Shown one piece after another: positions 32,944-42,083 of a DNA stretch of 64,000 nucleotides. The notes beneath the pieces are model-generated. The model saw nothing but the letters and a program-made list of their open reading frames with translations. It was not told the DNA's origin and did no database searches. Made by a program: the position numbers and the translations under genes. The stretch comes from Achromobacter pulmonis (GTDB taxonomy: Bacteria > Pseudomonadota > Gammaproteobacteria > Burkholderiales > Burkholderiaceae_B): NCBI RefSeq assembly GCF_002885955.2, contig NZ_POQS01000002.1:52699-116698 (forward strand), written 5' to 3'. Positions within the stretch are counted from its first letter, which is position 1; every line of letters starts with the position of its first letter.

Positions 32944-34227
32944 AGGTTCGGAGGAATAGGCCAGCTTCAACGGCTTGACCGGGCTGGGCCCATTCATGAT
33001 CCATGAATCGACCATGTCGGCCCAAGCTTGGAGCATTGTTCTACGCTGCTCGGCGTATTCCGCCTTGTTGTAGACCGCTCGCACGCCCCGCTGCTCGTGG
33101 GCAAGGCATTTCTCAATCCAGTCGCTATTGAATCCGGCCTCATGCAAGTGGGTGCTGGCCGTCCGACGCAGGTCATGCACGGTAAAGGATTCAAATTCCT
33201 CTCCGCGATCGCGAATCAACTGCACAGTGACCTCGAGAACCCGATTCAACGCTGGGTTGCTGATCGGCCGATTCATCTCATAGCGTCCGGGGTGCAAGTA
33301 CTGGCTGGATCCGAAACAAGTCTTGAAAGCTACCAGAATATCAAGTACCTGCTGACTGAGATAGACGTTATGAGGGCGACCCGCTTTCATGCGCTCCTTC
33401 GGAATCGTCCAAACGGCTGTTCCGAAGTCCACCTCCTCCCACGTCGCCTGGATGAATTCCGATTTACGCACCATCGTCAGCAGCATAAATTTGACGGCCA
33501 GGCGCAATGTCGATGCAGTCCCTGTTTCTTCAAGCGCATTGAAGAACACGTGAATTTCCTTCGGCGAAAGGGCCCTATCCCGAGCCTTGAACGTGGCAAT
33601 AGCGCTGGGCTTGATCGCCTCGGCGGGATTTTCGATTTTCATCCCCCGCGCCTTCACGTACTGGTACACCTGCAACACGATGTCCCGCGCATGAACAGCA
33701 GGCGCTGCGGCTCCCTTTGCCTTGATCCTCTCGCACCGTGCCATCAGGATGTCCGGCGTGATCTCCTCGAGCTTGAGCCGGCCAAACTCCTTCTCCAGAT
33801 GCCGGTCATAGACCGACTTCCGCATGGCCTTGGTCGAGTCAGCTAGGTCAGCCTCTTCGAAATACCTTTTTGCCCAGCCACCGAACGTCAAGGCCTCTGC
33901 AGCCTTGACCCGCTTCTCGACCTTGCCGCGCGAAGGGCTCTCTCCCTGCTCCACGCTTCGAGCCGCCCGCGTGAGCAGCAACCGAGCCTCGGCCAGGCTC
34001 ACGGACATGCCGTAGTCCAGCTCATCCAGAGCACGTGGGTTCCGCGCCCCGAGGTTCGAGTCGTATTGACCGATCACCAAGGTCTCGCGGCGTTTCCCCA
34101 TGCGGTAGTCGAACCGGAAGCTGACGATGCCGGTTCGCGTCACCGCGACGTAGAGGCCTTGTTGGTCCGCGACCTTGTAGATCTTCCCTGTGGCCTTGAG
34201 GGCCTTCAATTTCAAGTCAGTGAGCAT
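32911..34227 (-). CDS. int: P4-type tyrosine integrase of the ICE, C-terminus altered by IS
   Basis: A 438-aa tyrosine recombinase of the P4/CP4-57 kind. The N-terminal DUF4102 arm-binding part (KIYKVADQQGLYVAVTRTG) leads to a core-binding domain and a catalytic domain. That domain contains LTMVRKSEFIQATWEEVDF (first Arg), TVHDLRRTASTHLHEAGFN (His-Arg box) and the nucleophile in AVYNKAEY. GGAGG sits five bases before the ATG at 34227, so I prefer this start over the in-frame ATGs at 34248 and 34284. Reading runs into the IS256 end: the native last 14 residues are replaced by ELVRNFVCEA. All catalytic residues are upstream of the change. It lies against guaA, its presumed attachment gene. Confidence 0.9.
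   Translation of the reverse strand: MLTDLKLKALKATGKIYKVADQQGLYVAVTRTGIVSFRFDYRMGKRRETLVIGQYDSNLGARNPRALDELDYGMSVSLAEARLLLTRAARSVEQGESPSRGKVEKRVKAAEALTFGGWAKRYFEEADLADSTKAMRKSVYDRHLEKEFGRLKLEEITPDILMARCERIKAKGAAAPAVHARDIVLQVYQYVKARGMKIENPAEAIKPSAIATFKARDRALSPKEIHVFFNALEETGTASTLRLAVKFMLLTMVRKSEFIQATWEEVDFGTAVWTIPKERMKAGRPHNVYLSQQVLDILVAFKTCFGSSQYLHPGRYEMNRPISNPALNRVLEVTVQLIRDRGEEFESFTVHDLRRTASTHLHEAGFNSDWIEKCLAHEQRGVRAVYNKAEYAEQRRTMLQAWADMVDSWIMNGPSPVKPLKLAYSSEPELVRNFVCEA
32944..32951. repeat. 8-bp target duplication, right copy (AGGTTCGG)
   Basis: The partner of the copy at 31469-31476. It lies inside the integrase reading frame, encoding part of the Ser-Glu-Pro before the altered tail. Confidence 0.92.
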
Positions 34228-34255
34228 CTTGTCCTCCGACGAAGCCATCGAATCT

Positions 34256-34334
34256 GATACCGTCAAGGCATTTGACGGTATCAACCGAGGTCGTCCAAGG
34301 GGTTGCTCTCCGGTACCGCCAACAATACCGCCAA
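34256..34334. promoter_or_regulatory. Four TACCGYCAA boxes upstream of the integrase gene
   Basis: TACCGTCAA at 34258-34266, its complement TTGACGGTA at 34272-34280, and TACCGCCAA at 34314-34322 and 34326-34334. The first pair forms a perfect 11-base inverted repeat (34256-34266 and 34272-34282) with a five-base loop; the second pair is a direct repeat 12 bases apart. They lie between the integrase start and the guaA junction, where arm-type binding sites of integrase or an excisionase/repressor operator would be expected. Confidence 0.65.
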
Positions 34335-34439
34335 ATTCCGGGGGCTTTGCTGAGGCGACTTGAGACCGAGTAGGACTTAACTCACTGTCAGGACGGGCTT
34401 TTCAGCGAAAAGCGGGACCACATGGGACGACCTGACGTG

Positions 34440-34480
34440 AAGGTATTTCATTCCCACTCAATCGTCGCAGGCGGCTTGCT
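34440..34480. other. Inferred ICE attachment site at the guaA 3' end
   Basis: The last codons of guaA (complement of 34448-34480, encoding PATIEWE and stop) are directly next to the integrase region. The guaA 3' end is a known target of tyrosine-integrase islands. The gene is complete here because such elements bring a copy of the target end. The matching repeat at the other end of the ICE is not in the window, so the exact crossover is unknown. Confidence 0.65.
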
Positions 34481-36040
34481 CGACACGTCATACACGACAC
34501 GGTTGATCCCGCGCACTTCATTGATGATCCGCGACGACACCCGGGCCAGCAGCGGATGCGGCAGCGGCGCCCAGTCGGCGGTCATGAAGTCGAACGTCTG
34601 CACCGCGCGCAGCGCGACGACGTATTCGTAGGTGCGGCCGTCGCCCATCACGCCCACGGACTTGACCGGCAGGAACACGGCAAACGCCTGCGAGGTCAGT
34701 TCGTACCAGGTCAGGCCGCTGGCCTCGTCCTTGGTGTTGCGCAGTTCTTCGATGAAGATGGCGTCGGCGCGGCGCAGCAGTTCGGCGTATTCGTGCTTGA
34801 CCTCGCCCAGGATGCGCACGCCCAGGCCGGGACCGGGGAACGGGTGGCGGTAGACCATCTGCGGCGGCAGGCCCAGGGCCACGCCGAGTTCGCGGACTTC
34901 GTCCTTGAACAGTTCGCGCAGGGGTTCCAGCAGCTGCAGGTTGAGCGTGTCCGGCAGGCCGCCGACGTTGTGGTGCGACTTGATGGAGGTGGCCTTGCCG
35001 GTCTTGGCGCCGGCCGATTCGATCACGTCGGGGTAGATGGTGCCCTGGGCCAGCCACTTGGCGCTTTTCTGCTTGCCGGCCTGTTCCTGGAACACTTCGA
35101 CGAATTCGCGGCCGATGATCTTGCGCTTGGCTTCGGGGTCGGCCACGCCGGCGAGCTTGCCCATGAACTGGGCGGTCGCGTCGATGTGGATGATGTTGAC
35201 GCCCATGTTCTCGGCGAAGGTCTGCATGACCTGCTTGCCTTCGTCCAGGCGCAGCAGGCCGTGGTCGACGAAGACGCAGGTGAGCTGGTCGCCGATGGCC
35301 TTGTGGATCAGCGCGGCCGCGACGGAGGAGTCCACGCCGCCGGACAGGCCGAGGATGACTTCGTCGTCGCCGACCTGTTCGCGGATGCGCGCGACGGCTT
35401 CGGCCACGTAGTCGGGCATGTTCCAGTCGCCTTCGCAGCCGCAGATCTCGTTGACGAAGCGGGCCAGCATGGCCTTGCCCTGCACGGTATGCGTGACTTC
35501 GGGGTGGAACTGCACGGCGTAGAACTTGCGGTCTTCGTCGGCCATGCCGGCGATCGGGCAGGACGGCGTGGAAGCCATGAGCTTGAAGCCCGGCGGCAGT
35601 TCGGTGACCTTGTCGCCGTGGCTCATCCAGACCTTCAACATGCCGTGGCCTTCGGGCGTGGTGAAGTCTTCCAGGCCTTCCAGCAGCTTGGTGTGGCCGT
35701 GGGCGCGGACTTCGGCGTAGCCGAATTCGCGGTGGTCGGAGAAGCTGACCACGCCACCCAGCTGCTGGGCCATGGACTGCATGCCGTAGCAGATGCCCAG
35801 CACCGGCACGCCCAGTTCGAACACGGCGTGCGGCACGCGCATGGAGCCTTCTTCGTAGGCCGAGGCGTGGCTGCCGGACAGGATGATGCCCTTGAGGCCT
35901 TGCGCCATCTGTTCGCGCACGAAGGCGTCGTCGACGTCGCCCGGATGCACTTCGGAATACACGCCGGCCTCGCGCACGCGGCGGGCGATCAGTTGGGTGA
36001 CTTGCGAACCGTAGTCGAGAATGAGGATGCGCTGGTGCAT
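34448..36040 (-). CDS. guaA: GMP synthase (glutamine-hydrolysing)
   Basis: A full-length 530-aa GuaA. The N-terminal class I glutamine amidotransferase has nucleophile Cys84 in LGICYGMQ and His/Glu in QFHPEVTHT. The ATP pyrophosphatase domain has the PP-loop [13 protein letters not shown], and the C-terminal dimerisation domain ends in PATIEWE. It converts XMP, ATP and glutamine to GMP, the last step of GMP synthesis. It lies downstream of guaB in the same direction, with a terminator-like hairpin between. The 3' end is the inferred ICE attachment site. Confidence 0.98.
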   Translation of the reverse strand: MHQRILILDYGSQVTQLIARRVREAGVYSEVHPGDVDDAFVREQMAQGLKGIILSGSHASAYEEGSMRVPHAVFELGVPVLGICYGMQSMAQQLGGVVSFSDHREFGYAEVRAHGHTKLLEGLEDFTTPEGHGMLKVWMSHGDKVTELPPGFKLMASTPSCPIAGMADEDRKFYAVQFHPEVTHTVQGKAMLARFVNEICGCEGDWNMPDYVAEAVARIREQVGDDEVILGLSGGVDSSVAAALIHKAIGDQLTCVFVDHGLLRLDEGKQVMQTFAENMGVNIIHIDATAQFMGKLAGVADPEAKRKIIGREFVEVFQEQAGKQKSAKWLAQGTIYPDVIESAGAKTGKATSIKSHHNVGGLPDTLNLQLLEPLRELFKDEVRELGVALGLPPQMVYRHPFPGPGLGVRILGEVKHEYAELLRRADAIFIEELRNTKDEASGLTWYELTSQAFAVFLPVKSVGVMGDGRTYEYVVALRAVQTFDFMTADWAPLPHPLLARVSSRIINEVRGINRVVYDVSSKPPATIEWE

Positions 36041-36083
36041 GGAGACTCTACCGGTAATGAATGGAACCGCAGTAAATAAAACC

Positions 36084-36124
36084 GCACCGGCAGAACCGCG
36101 GGTTCATTGCGGTTCTGCCGGTGC
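36084..36124 (-). terminator. Hairpin terminator between guaB and guaA
   Basis: GCACCGGCAGAACCGC (36084-36099) is a perfect 16-base inverted match to 36109-36124, with a nine-base loop. On the minus strand it is followed by GGTTTTATTTA, so it can act as an intrinsic terminator or attenuator after guaB. guaA transcription then needs read-through or its own start. Confidence 0.72.
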
Positions 36125-36156
36125 GTGATGCATGACATTGTAGTTGACTGTACGGA

Positions 36157-37685
<1,529 letters not shown>

Positions 37686-37705
37686 CCGCAAAGATTATTT
37701 CAGTG

Positions 37706-37775
37706 TTTTTACCCGGATCAATTGACTTTTCTTTTTACCCGGATCATAATTCGCTCGTTCAATTTTACCCGGGTT
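37706..37775 (+). promoter_or_regulatory. Promoter with three TTTTACCCGG operators before the DUF2239 gene
   Basis: TTGACT (37722-37727), then 17 bases, then CATAAT (37745-37750) form a near-consensus promoter. The motif TTTTACCCGGRT occurs three times: before the -35 (37707-37718), inside the spacer (37733-37744) and after the -10 (37763-37774). The third is nearly palindromic (ATTTTACCCGGGTTAAAT). Such coverage fits a repressor, possibly the DUF2239 protein itself. Confidence 0.75.
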
Positions 37776-37780
37776 AAATA

Positions 37781-38380
37781 ATGACTACTTTGTCTGCACA
37801 CACCGCTTTCTCGGGCCACCGCCTTCTTGCCGCCGGCGTGCTGGCCGACGTGGCGCTGGCTGTAAAGCACGCGATGGCCGCCGGCGGCGCCGCCATCCTG
37901 GTCTACGAGGACCGGTCCGGCCGACAGGTGGACCTGGATCTGAGCGGCGACGACGCCAGCGTCGCCGAACGCCACCGCGCCCCCGCCGAAACCGATTCCG
38001 CCAGCCCGGCCGAACCGGCGCCGCGCGGACGCGGCCGGCCCAGGCTGGGCGTGGTGGCGCGCGAAGTCACGCTGCTGCCGCGCCATTGGGACTGGCTGGC
38101 CGCGCAGCCCGGCGGCGCGTCCGTGGCCTTGCGCAAGCTGGTGGAACAGGCGCGCCGCGGCAACGAGGCGCAGGAGCGCCGCCGCGCATGCCAGGAGGCC
38201 GCGTATCACTTCATGTCCAGCATGGCCGGCAACCTGCCGGGCTTCGAGGAGGCGACCCGCGCGCTTTATGCCGACGACCGCGAACGCTACGCGCGGCTCG
38301 TCGCCGACTGGCCGCAAGACGTGCGCGACTACGCCATGAAGCTGGCCTGGCCCGCGGCCGACCAAGCCGCCGCGGGCTGA
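37781..38380 (+). CDS. DUF2239 family protein
   Basis: A 199-aa protein matching DUF2239. It has an N-terminal part with RLLAAGVLADVALAVKHAMA and VYEDRSGRQVDLDLSG, and a basic linker GRGRPRLGVVAREVTLLPRH. It continues with WDWLAAQPGGASVALRKLVE, then MAGNLPGFEEATRALYADD. The GRGRP AT-hook-like stretch plus the helical GASVALRKLVEQARR region suggest DNA binding. Function is not established for the family. The gene lies divergent from guaB behind a promoter with three repeated operator-like sites. There is no strong ribosome site before the ATG. Confidence 0.88.
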   Translation: MTTLSAHTAFSGHRLLAAGVLADVALAVKHAMAAGGAAILVYEDRSGRQVDLDLSGDDASVAERHRAPAETDSASPAEPAPRGRGRPRLGVVAREVTLLPRHWDWLAAQPGGASVALRKLVEQARRGNEAQERRRACQEAAYHFMSSMAGNLPGFEEATRALYADDRERYARLVADWPQDVRDYAMKLAWPAADQAAAG

Positions 38381-38449
38381 TCGCCCCGGCCGCGCCTGCG
38401 GTAGACCGGCCTGGGCCGAGGCGGCGGATATGCGTTTTAATCGGAACTG

Positions 38450-38472
38450 GCGGGCGCGCTTTTCGCGCCCGC
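38450..38472 (+). other. GC-rich stem-loop upstream of the DCC protein gene
   Basis: GCGGGCGCG (38450-38458), loop CTTTT, CGCGCCCGC (38464-38472): a perfect nine-base stem, 22 bases before the next gene. It is not followed by a T-run, so it may be a weak terminator of the DUF2239 transcript or a leader structure. Confidence 0.45.
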
Positions 38473-38494
38473 GCCCTTCCCCTTACGGTGCATC

Positions 38495-38875
38495 ATGGCC
38501 ATCGCGAAGAACTTTCTGCTCTACGACGGAGATTGCCCGTTCTGCTCGAACTACGTGCAGATGCTGCGGCTGCAAAAGGCGGTCGGCCCGGTCGATCTGC
38601 TGAACATGCGCGACCATTCCGACCTGGCGGTCGCATACAAGGCGCAGGGATACGACCTGAACCAGGGCATGCTGCTGCACCTGGACGGACAGGACTATTT
38701 CGGCGCGGACTGCATCAACCGGCTGGCGCTGCTCAGCACCGGCAACGATTTGTTCAACAGCATCAACGCCGCCGTCTTCCGCAATCCCTGCCTGTCCACC
38801 GCCCTGTATCCGTTCATGCGCACCGGCCGCAGCTTGGCGCTGACCCTGCTGGGCAAGAAGAAGATGCAGGTCTGA
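38495..38875 (+). CDS. DCC-family thiol-disulfide oxidoreductase (DUF393)
   Basis: A 126-aa protein with the family signature YDGDCPFCSNYVQMLRLQ, giving the redox pair Cys14 and Cys17. Further on come GADCINRLALLSTG and a C-terminal hydrophobic helix region. DCC proteins are thioredoxin-fold enzymes of unclear substrate, usually 110-150 aa. There is no signal peptide, so it is cytoplasmic. It is convergent with the zinc-ribbon gene (seven bases between the stops). Confidence 0.87.
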   Translation: MAIAKNFLLYDGDCPFCSNYVQMLRLQKAVGPVDLLNMRDHSDLAVAYKAQGYDLNQGMLLHLDGQDYFGADCINRLALLSTGNDLFNSINAAVFRNPCLSTALYPFMRTGRSLALTLLGKKKMQV

Positions 38876-38882
38876 CTGCCTT

Positions 38883-39134
38883 TCAGGCCGCCCGCGCGGC
38901 GTCGTCCGGCGCCAGCGGCGCGGCCTCGCCCCGGCTCCAGCCGCTGGCCGGGTCGCGCTTGTCGCGCCGGTAATTCCATTCGGCGCCGCAGATGGCGCAG
39001 GTAAAGGCTTCGTGGCTGACGTCGCGCCGGTGTTCGTCGAGCGAGCGCACGTCACCGAGGCTGATCAGGTTTTCGTGTCCGGGCGCGTCGCGCCGGTTCG
39101 CAGCGATAGCCTCGCATTGTTCGCAAGTCGCCAT
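38883..39134 (-). CDS. Small zinc-ribbon-like protein
   Basis: An 83-aa protein with two Cys pairs, CEQC near the N-terminus (residues 4-7) and CAIC in the middle (FTCAICGAEWNYRRDKRDP). Together they could bind one zinc as a rubredoxin-like knuckle pair. It is rich in Arg, Asp and Ala at the C-terminus. Not recognised as a named family; related short proteins are common in Bordetella/Achromobacter in my memory, but I cannot confirm this. GGGGATGAGCC before the ATG gives a modest ribosome site. Confidence 0.65.
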   Translation of the reverse strand: MATCEQCEAIAANRRDAPGHENLISLGDVRSLDEHRRDVSHEAFTCAICGAEWNYRRDKRDPASGWSRGEAAPLAPDDAARAA

Positions 39135-39367
39135 GGCTCATCCCCTTCCTTGTGCTTTACGGGGATGTTACGAAAGCGTAATCGGCCAAAGTTCAGCAAT
39201 TCTCACCTCGGCCCCGGCCAGATTCCGTAACGTCTTGGAAGAATATCGAACGGCAATAAGTCCCCGAAAGTCGGACTATCGTTGGTCGGGCGCCGGATTA
39301 CGCCCAAAGCATGAGTTCCCTGCTCCGATACATCGACCCGAATCTTGAACAAGAAAGGATGCTTATC

Positions 39368-39853
39368 GTGACTTCAATCGGAAAAACCGCCGCTGCCTGC
39401 GCGCTGGGCGCCTATATGACACTGGCTCCCATCGGACAGACCGCTTACGCCCAGGCCGACGCCGCCGCGCCGCTCGCGACCGGAATGATCGACTCTGGCG
39501 TGGCCGAAGGCCAGGTGATCGAGGCCGTGCGCAGCGGCGACATCCTGTCCATCAAGATGCGGTTCAAGCCTATCGTACCGGGCAAGACCGAGATGATTTA
39601 TTCGACGATCTCGCAAAACGACTACGAGAACAGCTTCTACGTGGTCGCGGGCAACAAGAAATACCTGCTGCTGAAAGACAGCAACGACAAGCCCCTGACC
39701 AATCCCAAGCTGATGCTGCGCACCGCCAAGGACACGCCGATCGCCGGTTCCTGGCATGGGAAATTCCCCGCACCGCCCAAAGAGATCACCGAAGTATCCC
39801 TGACGATCCCGGGCGTCGAGACCTTCGACGCCATCAAGATCACCGATCGATAG
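39368..39853 (+). CDS. Exported hypothetical protein
   Basis: A 161-aa secreted protein. The signal (KTAAACALGAYMTLAPIGQT, cleavage near AYAQA) is followed by a beta-rich domain with VIEAVRSGDILSIKMRFKP and YENSFYVVAGNKKYLLLKDS. Not recognised. The GTG at 39368 is correctly placed behind AAGAAAGG (39351-39358); the ATG at 39359 lies directly on that site and the ATG at 39311 has none, so I choose the GTG. It is followed after two bases by an OmpA-like gene, and the pair is probably an envelope unit. Confidence 0.7.
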   Translation: MTSIGKTAAACALGAYMTLAPIGQTAYAQADAAAPLATGMIDSGVAEGQVIEAVRSGDILSIKMRFKPIVPGKTEMIYSTISQNDYENSFYVVAGNKKYLLLKDSNDKPLTNPKLMLRTAKDTPIAGSWHGKFPAPPKEITEVSLTIPGVETFDAIKITDR

Positions 39854-39855
39854 CC

Positions 39856-40452
39856 ATGACGGGCCACCTGGGCGCGTCATCCCTGCTGGCGGCGGCGCTG
39901 CTGACCGCCGCCAGCGGCTCTTTTGCGCAAGAGCCGCCCTACAAGGCCGAGATTCTCGATCTCAAGGCCACTATCCTGGACCTGAAGGGTTTTCCTTCCG
40001 ACACCGGCGGCGGCGTATCCGACCTGACCGCGCGGATCGATGGGCTGGCCGCCCGCCATTCGGGCATATCGGTTCGGCAGGACCAGAATGCCGTGACCGT
40101 GTCGATGCTGGGCGACGTGCTGTTCGACTTCGACAAGGCCGCCATCCGCCCGGCCGCCGAACCGACGCTGCAGGACATCGCCGGCCTCATCGAGTCCGGC
40201 CCGGCCGGTGCCGTGGCGATCGAAGGACACACCGACTCCAAGGGATCGGCCGCCTACAACAAGGAATTGTCGCTGCGGCGCGCCCAGGCGGTGGCGAAAT
40301 GGCTGGCCAGCCACGGCGTGGACCCCTCGCGCTTGAAAACCAAAGGCCTGGGCGACAGCCGGCCGGTGCAGCCGAACAAACTGGCCAACGGCGCGGACAA
40401 CCCCGAAGGGCGCGCCCAGAACCGGCGCGTGGAGTTCGTGCTGCCGAAGTGA
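39856..40452 (+). CDS. OmpA-like peptidoglycan-binding protein
   Basis: A 198-aa secreted protein. After the signal (SLLAAALLTAASGSFAQ) come a short repeat-like LDLKATILDLKG stretch and a middle domain. The C-terminal OmpA domain (about residues 90-198) contains VLFDFDKAAIRPAAEPTLQD, EGHTDSKGSAAYNKELSLRR and NRRVEFVLPK. All key peptidoglycan-contact residues are present. It is not a lipoprotein. It is two bases downstream of the unknown exported protein, so both probably act in the periplasm. Confidence 0.9.
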   Translation: MTGHLGASSLLAAALLTAASGSFAQEPPYKAEILDLKATILDLKGFPSDTGGGVSDLTARIDGLAARHSGISVRQDQNAVTVSMLGDVLFDFDKAAIRPAAEPTLQDIAGLIESGPAGAVAIEGHTDSKGSAAYNKELSLRRAQAVAKWLASHGVDPSRLKTKGLGDSRPVQPNKLANGADNPEGRAQNRRVEFVLPK

Positions 40453-40849
40453 TAATCCCTGCCGCGCCGGGGGCATTCCGGCGCGGGTCAATATTCCGCA
40501 AGTCCCCGCATTATTAGCTGTCGCGCCCCGGCGAACGGATCGCGCGCATCGGCTAGTCAGGCCGCGCTATTCATTCTTCCTCGCCGTAGCCGAAAGGCCA
40601 GCGGCGCTTGTTCGGCTCCGGGGTTGGTTGCTTGGTTTCCATGGCGGACTCCTGATGATTGATGACCGAATGCTACCGCCACGGGCCGAATCGAACTGCA
40701 AAGGTTCGCAAAGATCGAGGGCCGCCTTTCGGCAGCCCCATCCGTGTTTCTAACACAGGTGGACCGCGGCCCGCATCGGGGCTAGAACGCATGCGGTTTC
40801 GCAGGGCGGCGCGTAGCATGGAACGCACATGCTGCAGGAGGAGACCGTC
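40453..40849. other. 397-base stretch, mostly non-coding
   Basis: The only supported item here is a very short minus-strand frame (40571-40642) with a ribosome site. The remainder shows no coding frame with a plausible start and no strong hairpin followed by a T-run. Confidence 0.45.
40571..40642 (-). CDS. Possible 23-aa microprotein
   Basis: From the ATG at 40642 a frame encodes 23 residues (starting METKQPTPEP, ending FGYGEEE). AGGAG is centred nine bases upstream, on the minus strand. It is rich in Pro, Glu and Arg, so it is soluble and probably unstructured. The good ribosome site is the main support; it is too short to judge by composition. It could instead be an unused chance frame. 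Confidence 0.4.
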   Translation of the reverse strand: METKQPTPEPNKRRWPFGYGEEE

Positions 40850-41080
40850 ATGCCGGGTTCCAACTGGATATGTGGCAGCAAGCCACCGCAACGCCAGGGA
40901 TTCTTCGAAACCGAATTCAATACGGGCGAAACCGAGGTCACGATGTACTCCATATTGGGCTGGATGCCGCCCGCGCACCGCGGCTATGTGGTCCGGTGGC
41001 GCTTGCTGGACCCGGCCGTGGAACAGGCCGAGATCGAACGGTATCTGCATTGCCGCCGCCAGGGCCGCAGCCATTCCTGA
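40850..41080 (+). CDS. Small hypothetical protein
   Basis: A 76-aa protein starting MPGSNWICGSKPPQRQGFFE. It continues with GETEVTMYSILGWMPPAHRG, then YVVRWRLLDPAVEQAEIERY, ending in a basic tail. AGGAGGAG at 40836-40843 is ideally spaced for the ATG at 40850. Not recognised; no membrane segment or signal peptide. Confidence 0.6.
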   Translation: MPGSNWICGSKPPQRQGFFETEFNTGETEVTMYSILGWMPPAHRGYVVRWRLLDPAVEQAEIERYLHCRRQGRSHS

Positions 41081-41108
41081 ACGGCGGCCGCGGGCGCGGC
41101 AAGGCGGC

Positions 41109-41456
41109 TTAAGTTTTATCCCGGCTTTTGTCCCGGCAAAACGGAACTAAAAGCTTGTCCAGGAGCTGCACAACCTCGTCTACGCCTGAACGCCTGGCGA
41201 ATACCGCGAACGCGACCAGTTCTACCAGGCCGAGCACAATCGGCCCCGACCAAGTGTTCATCTGCATGAACAAAAAAGCGTCAATCAGCGCAACGATAAA
41301 GACGGAAAGGATAAAGCGCTCTTCCCGCCGAGATTCCTTTTCATATTGGAGTTTCCGCTCCAGGTTCGCGGTGGCGGCAGCGATTTCCTCGGTTGGCAAT
41401 ATGCCGGCCGACTCGGAGGCGCTTTCGGAAAGATGCTGGAATTCTCCGCTGGGCAC
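41109..41456 (-). CDS. Small two-helix membrane protein, candidate Panacea-system toxin
   Basis: A 115-aa protein with an acidic/helical N-terminal half (TEEIAAATANLERKLQYEKE, coiled-coil-prone), two adjacent hydrophobic segments (FILSVFIVALIDAFLFM and IVLGLVELVAFAVFA) and a charged tail. It starts at a GTG three bases after the stop of the Panacea-domain gene, so the two are coupled. Panacea (DUF4065) antitoxins neutralise many unrelated toxins, several of which act on membranes. By position and shape this is the likely toxin; activity cannot be told from sequence. Confidence 0.6.
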   Translation of the reverse strand: MPSGEFQHLSESASESAGILPTEEIAAATANLERKLQYEKESRREERFILSVFIVALIDAFLFMQMNTWSGPIVLGLVELVAFAVFARRSGVDEVVQLLDKLLVPFCRDKSRDKT

Positions 41457-41459
41457 CGC

Positions 41460-41909
41460 TCATTCCTTGGGCCCGAAACGTTGAGCATACTCATCCAGCA
41501 CCGATGAAAATGGAATCTCGACGCCCCAGTGTCCGGTGGTGAAATGCCGGCTCCATGCGCTCTTGCCGTCATGGGTCAGCTTGACGAGCTTGAATGCCGG
41601 TTCGTTGCCGAACCTGTCCACGGCCTCGTCGATCAATTCGACCGCCAGCGGGTCCGACGGGCAAAGTATCGACCGAAAGATGTTCCTGATTGGGCGGGCG
41701 CCAAAAGCTGACGCACGGTGGTAGACGGACGGTAAAACCGGACCGTAATTCCATGCCTGGAAATTCTCATCGGCGATCATGGGCCGCTTATGGCGGCCGG
41801 CGTAGACCATGTGAGCCAGATAAAGGATTTTTTGCAGCTGCAGATTCGTAAGCGTCCAATCGGACGTGTCGCATGCGTGCTTGGCTGCCTGCAAAGCCGT
41901 TACGCCCAT
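41460..41909 (-). CDS. Panacea-domain (DUF4065) protein, candidate antitoxin
   Basis: A 149-aa protein with the Panacea/SocA-like pattern: LTNLQLQKILYLAHMVYAG (the LQKLLYFA-type helix), then FQAWNYGPVLPSVYHRASAF (the A-W-x-x-GPV motif). The C-terminal region has LVKLTHDGKSAWSRHF, typical of the family (L-x-x-L-T-H-x-x-x-x-W). GGAGG is placed six bases before the ATG at 41909, so I prefer it over upstream starts. It precedes a small membrane protein gene by three bases, the antitoxin-first arrangement. Confidence 0.82.
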   Translation of the reverse strand: MGVTALQAAKHACDTSDWTLTNLQLQKILYLAHMVYAGRHKRPMIADENFQAWNYGPVLPSVYHRASAFGARPIRNIFRSILCPSDPLAVELIDEAVDRFGNEPAFKLVKLTHDGKSAWSRHFTTGHWGVEIPFSSVLDEYAQRFGPKE

Positions 41910-41951
41910 GATCGCCTCCGCGGAAAACATAACAATAAAGACTGCGAACAA

Positions 41952-41967
41952 CTGTAATTTAATACAG
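41952..41967 (-). promoter_or_regulatory. Inverted repeat upstream of the Panacea operon
   Basis: CTGTA (41952-41956), six bases, TACAG (41963-41967): a short palindrome about 45 bases upstream of the operon start in an AT-rich stretch. It could be an autoregulation site for the antitoxin or a promoter-proximal operator. Support is positional only. Confidence 0.4.
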
Positions 41968-42083
41968 CACCAGAGCAGCGCAATGCACGTCGGCGAGAAC
42001 TAGGACCAAGGTAAGACACGGTCAACCGAAATAACCCGCAGTTATGAACTCCCCTAGGGATAACCCCATGAGGGAATTTGCTT

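Noticed and set aside
37781..38365. Minus-strand frame covering the DUF2239 gene
   Set aside because: The plus-strand product matches DUF2239 and has a promoter directly before it.
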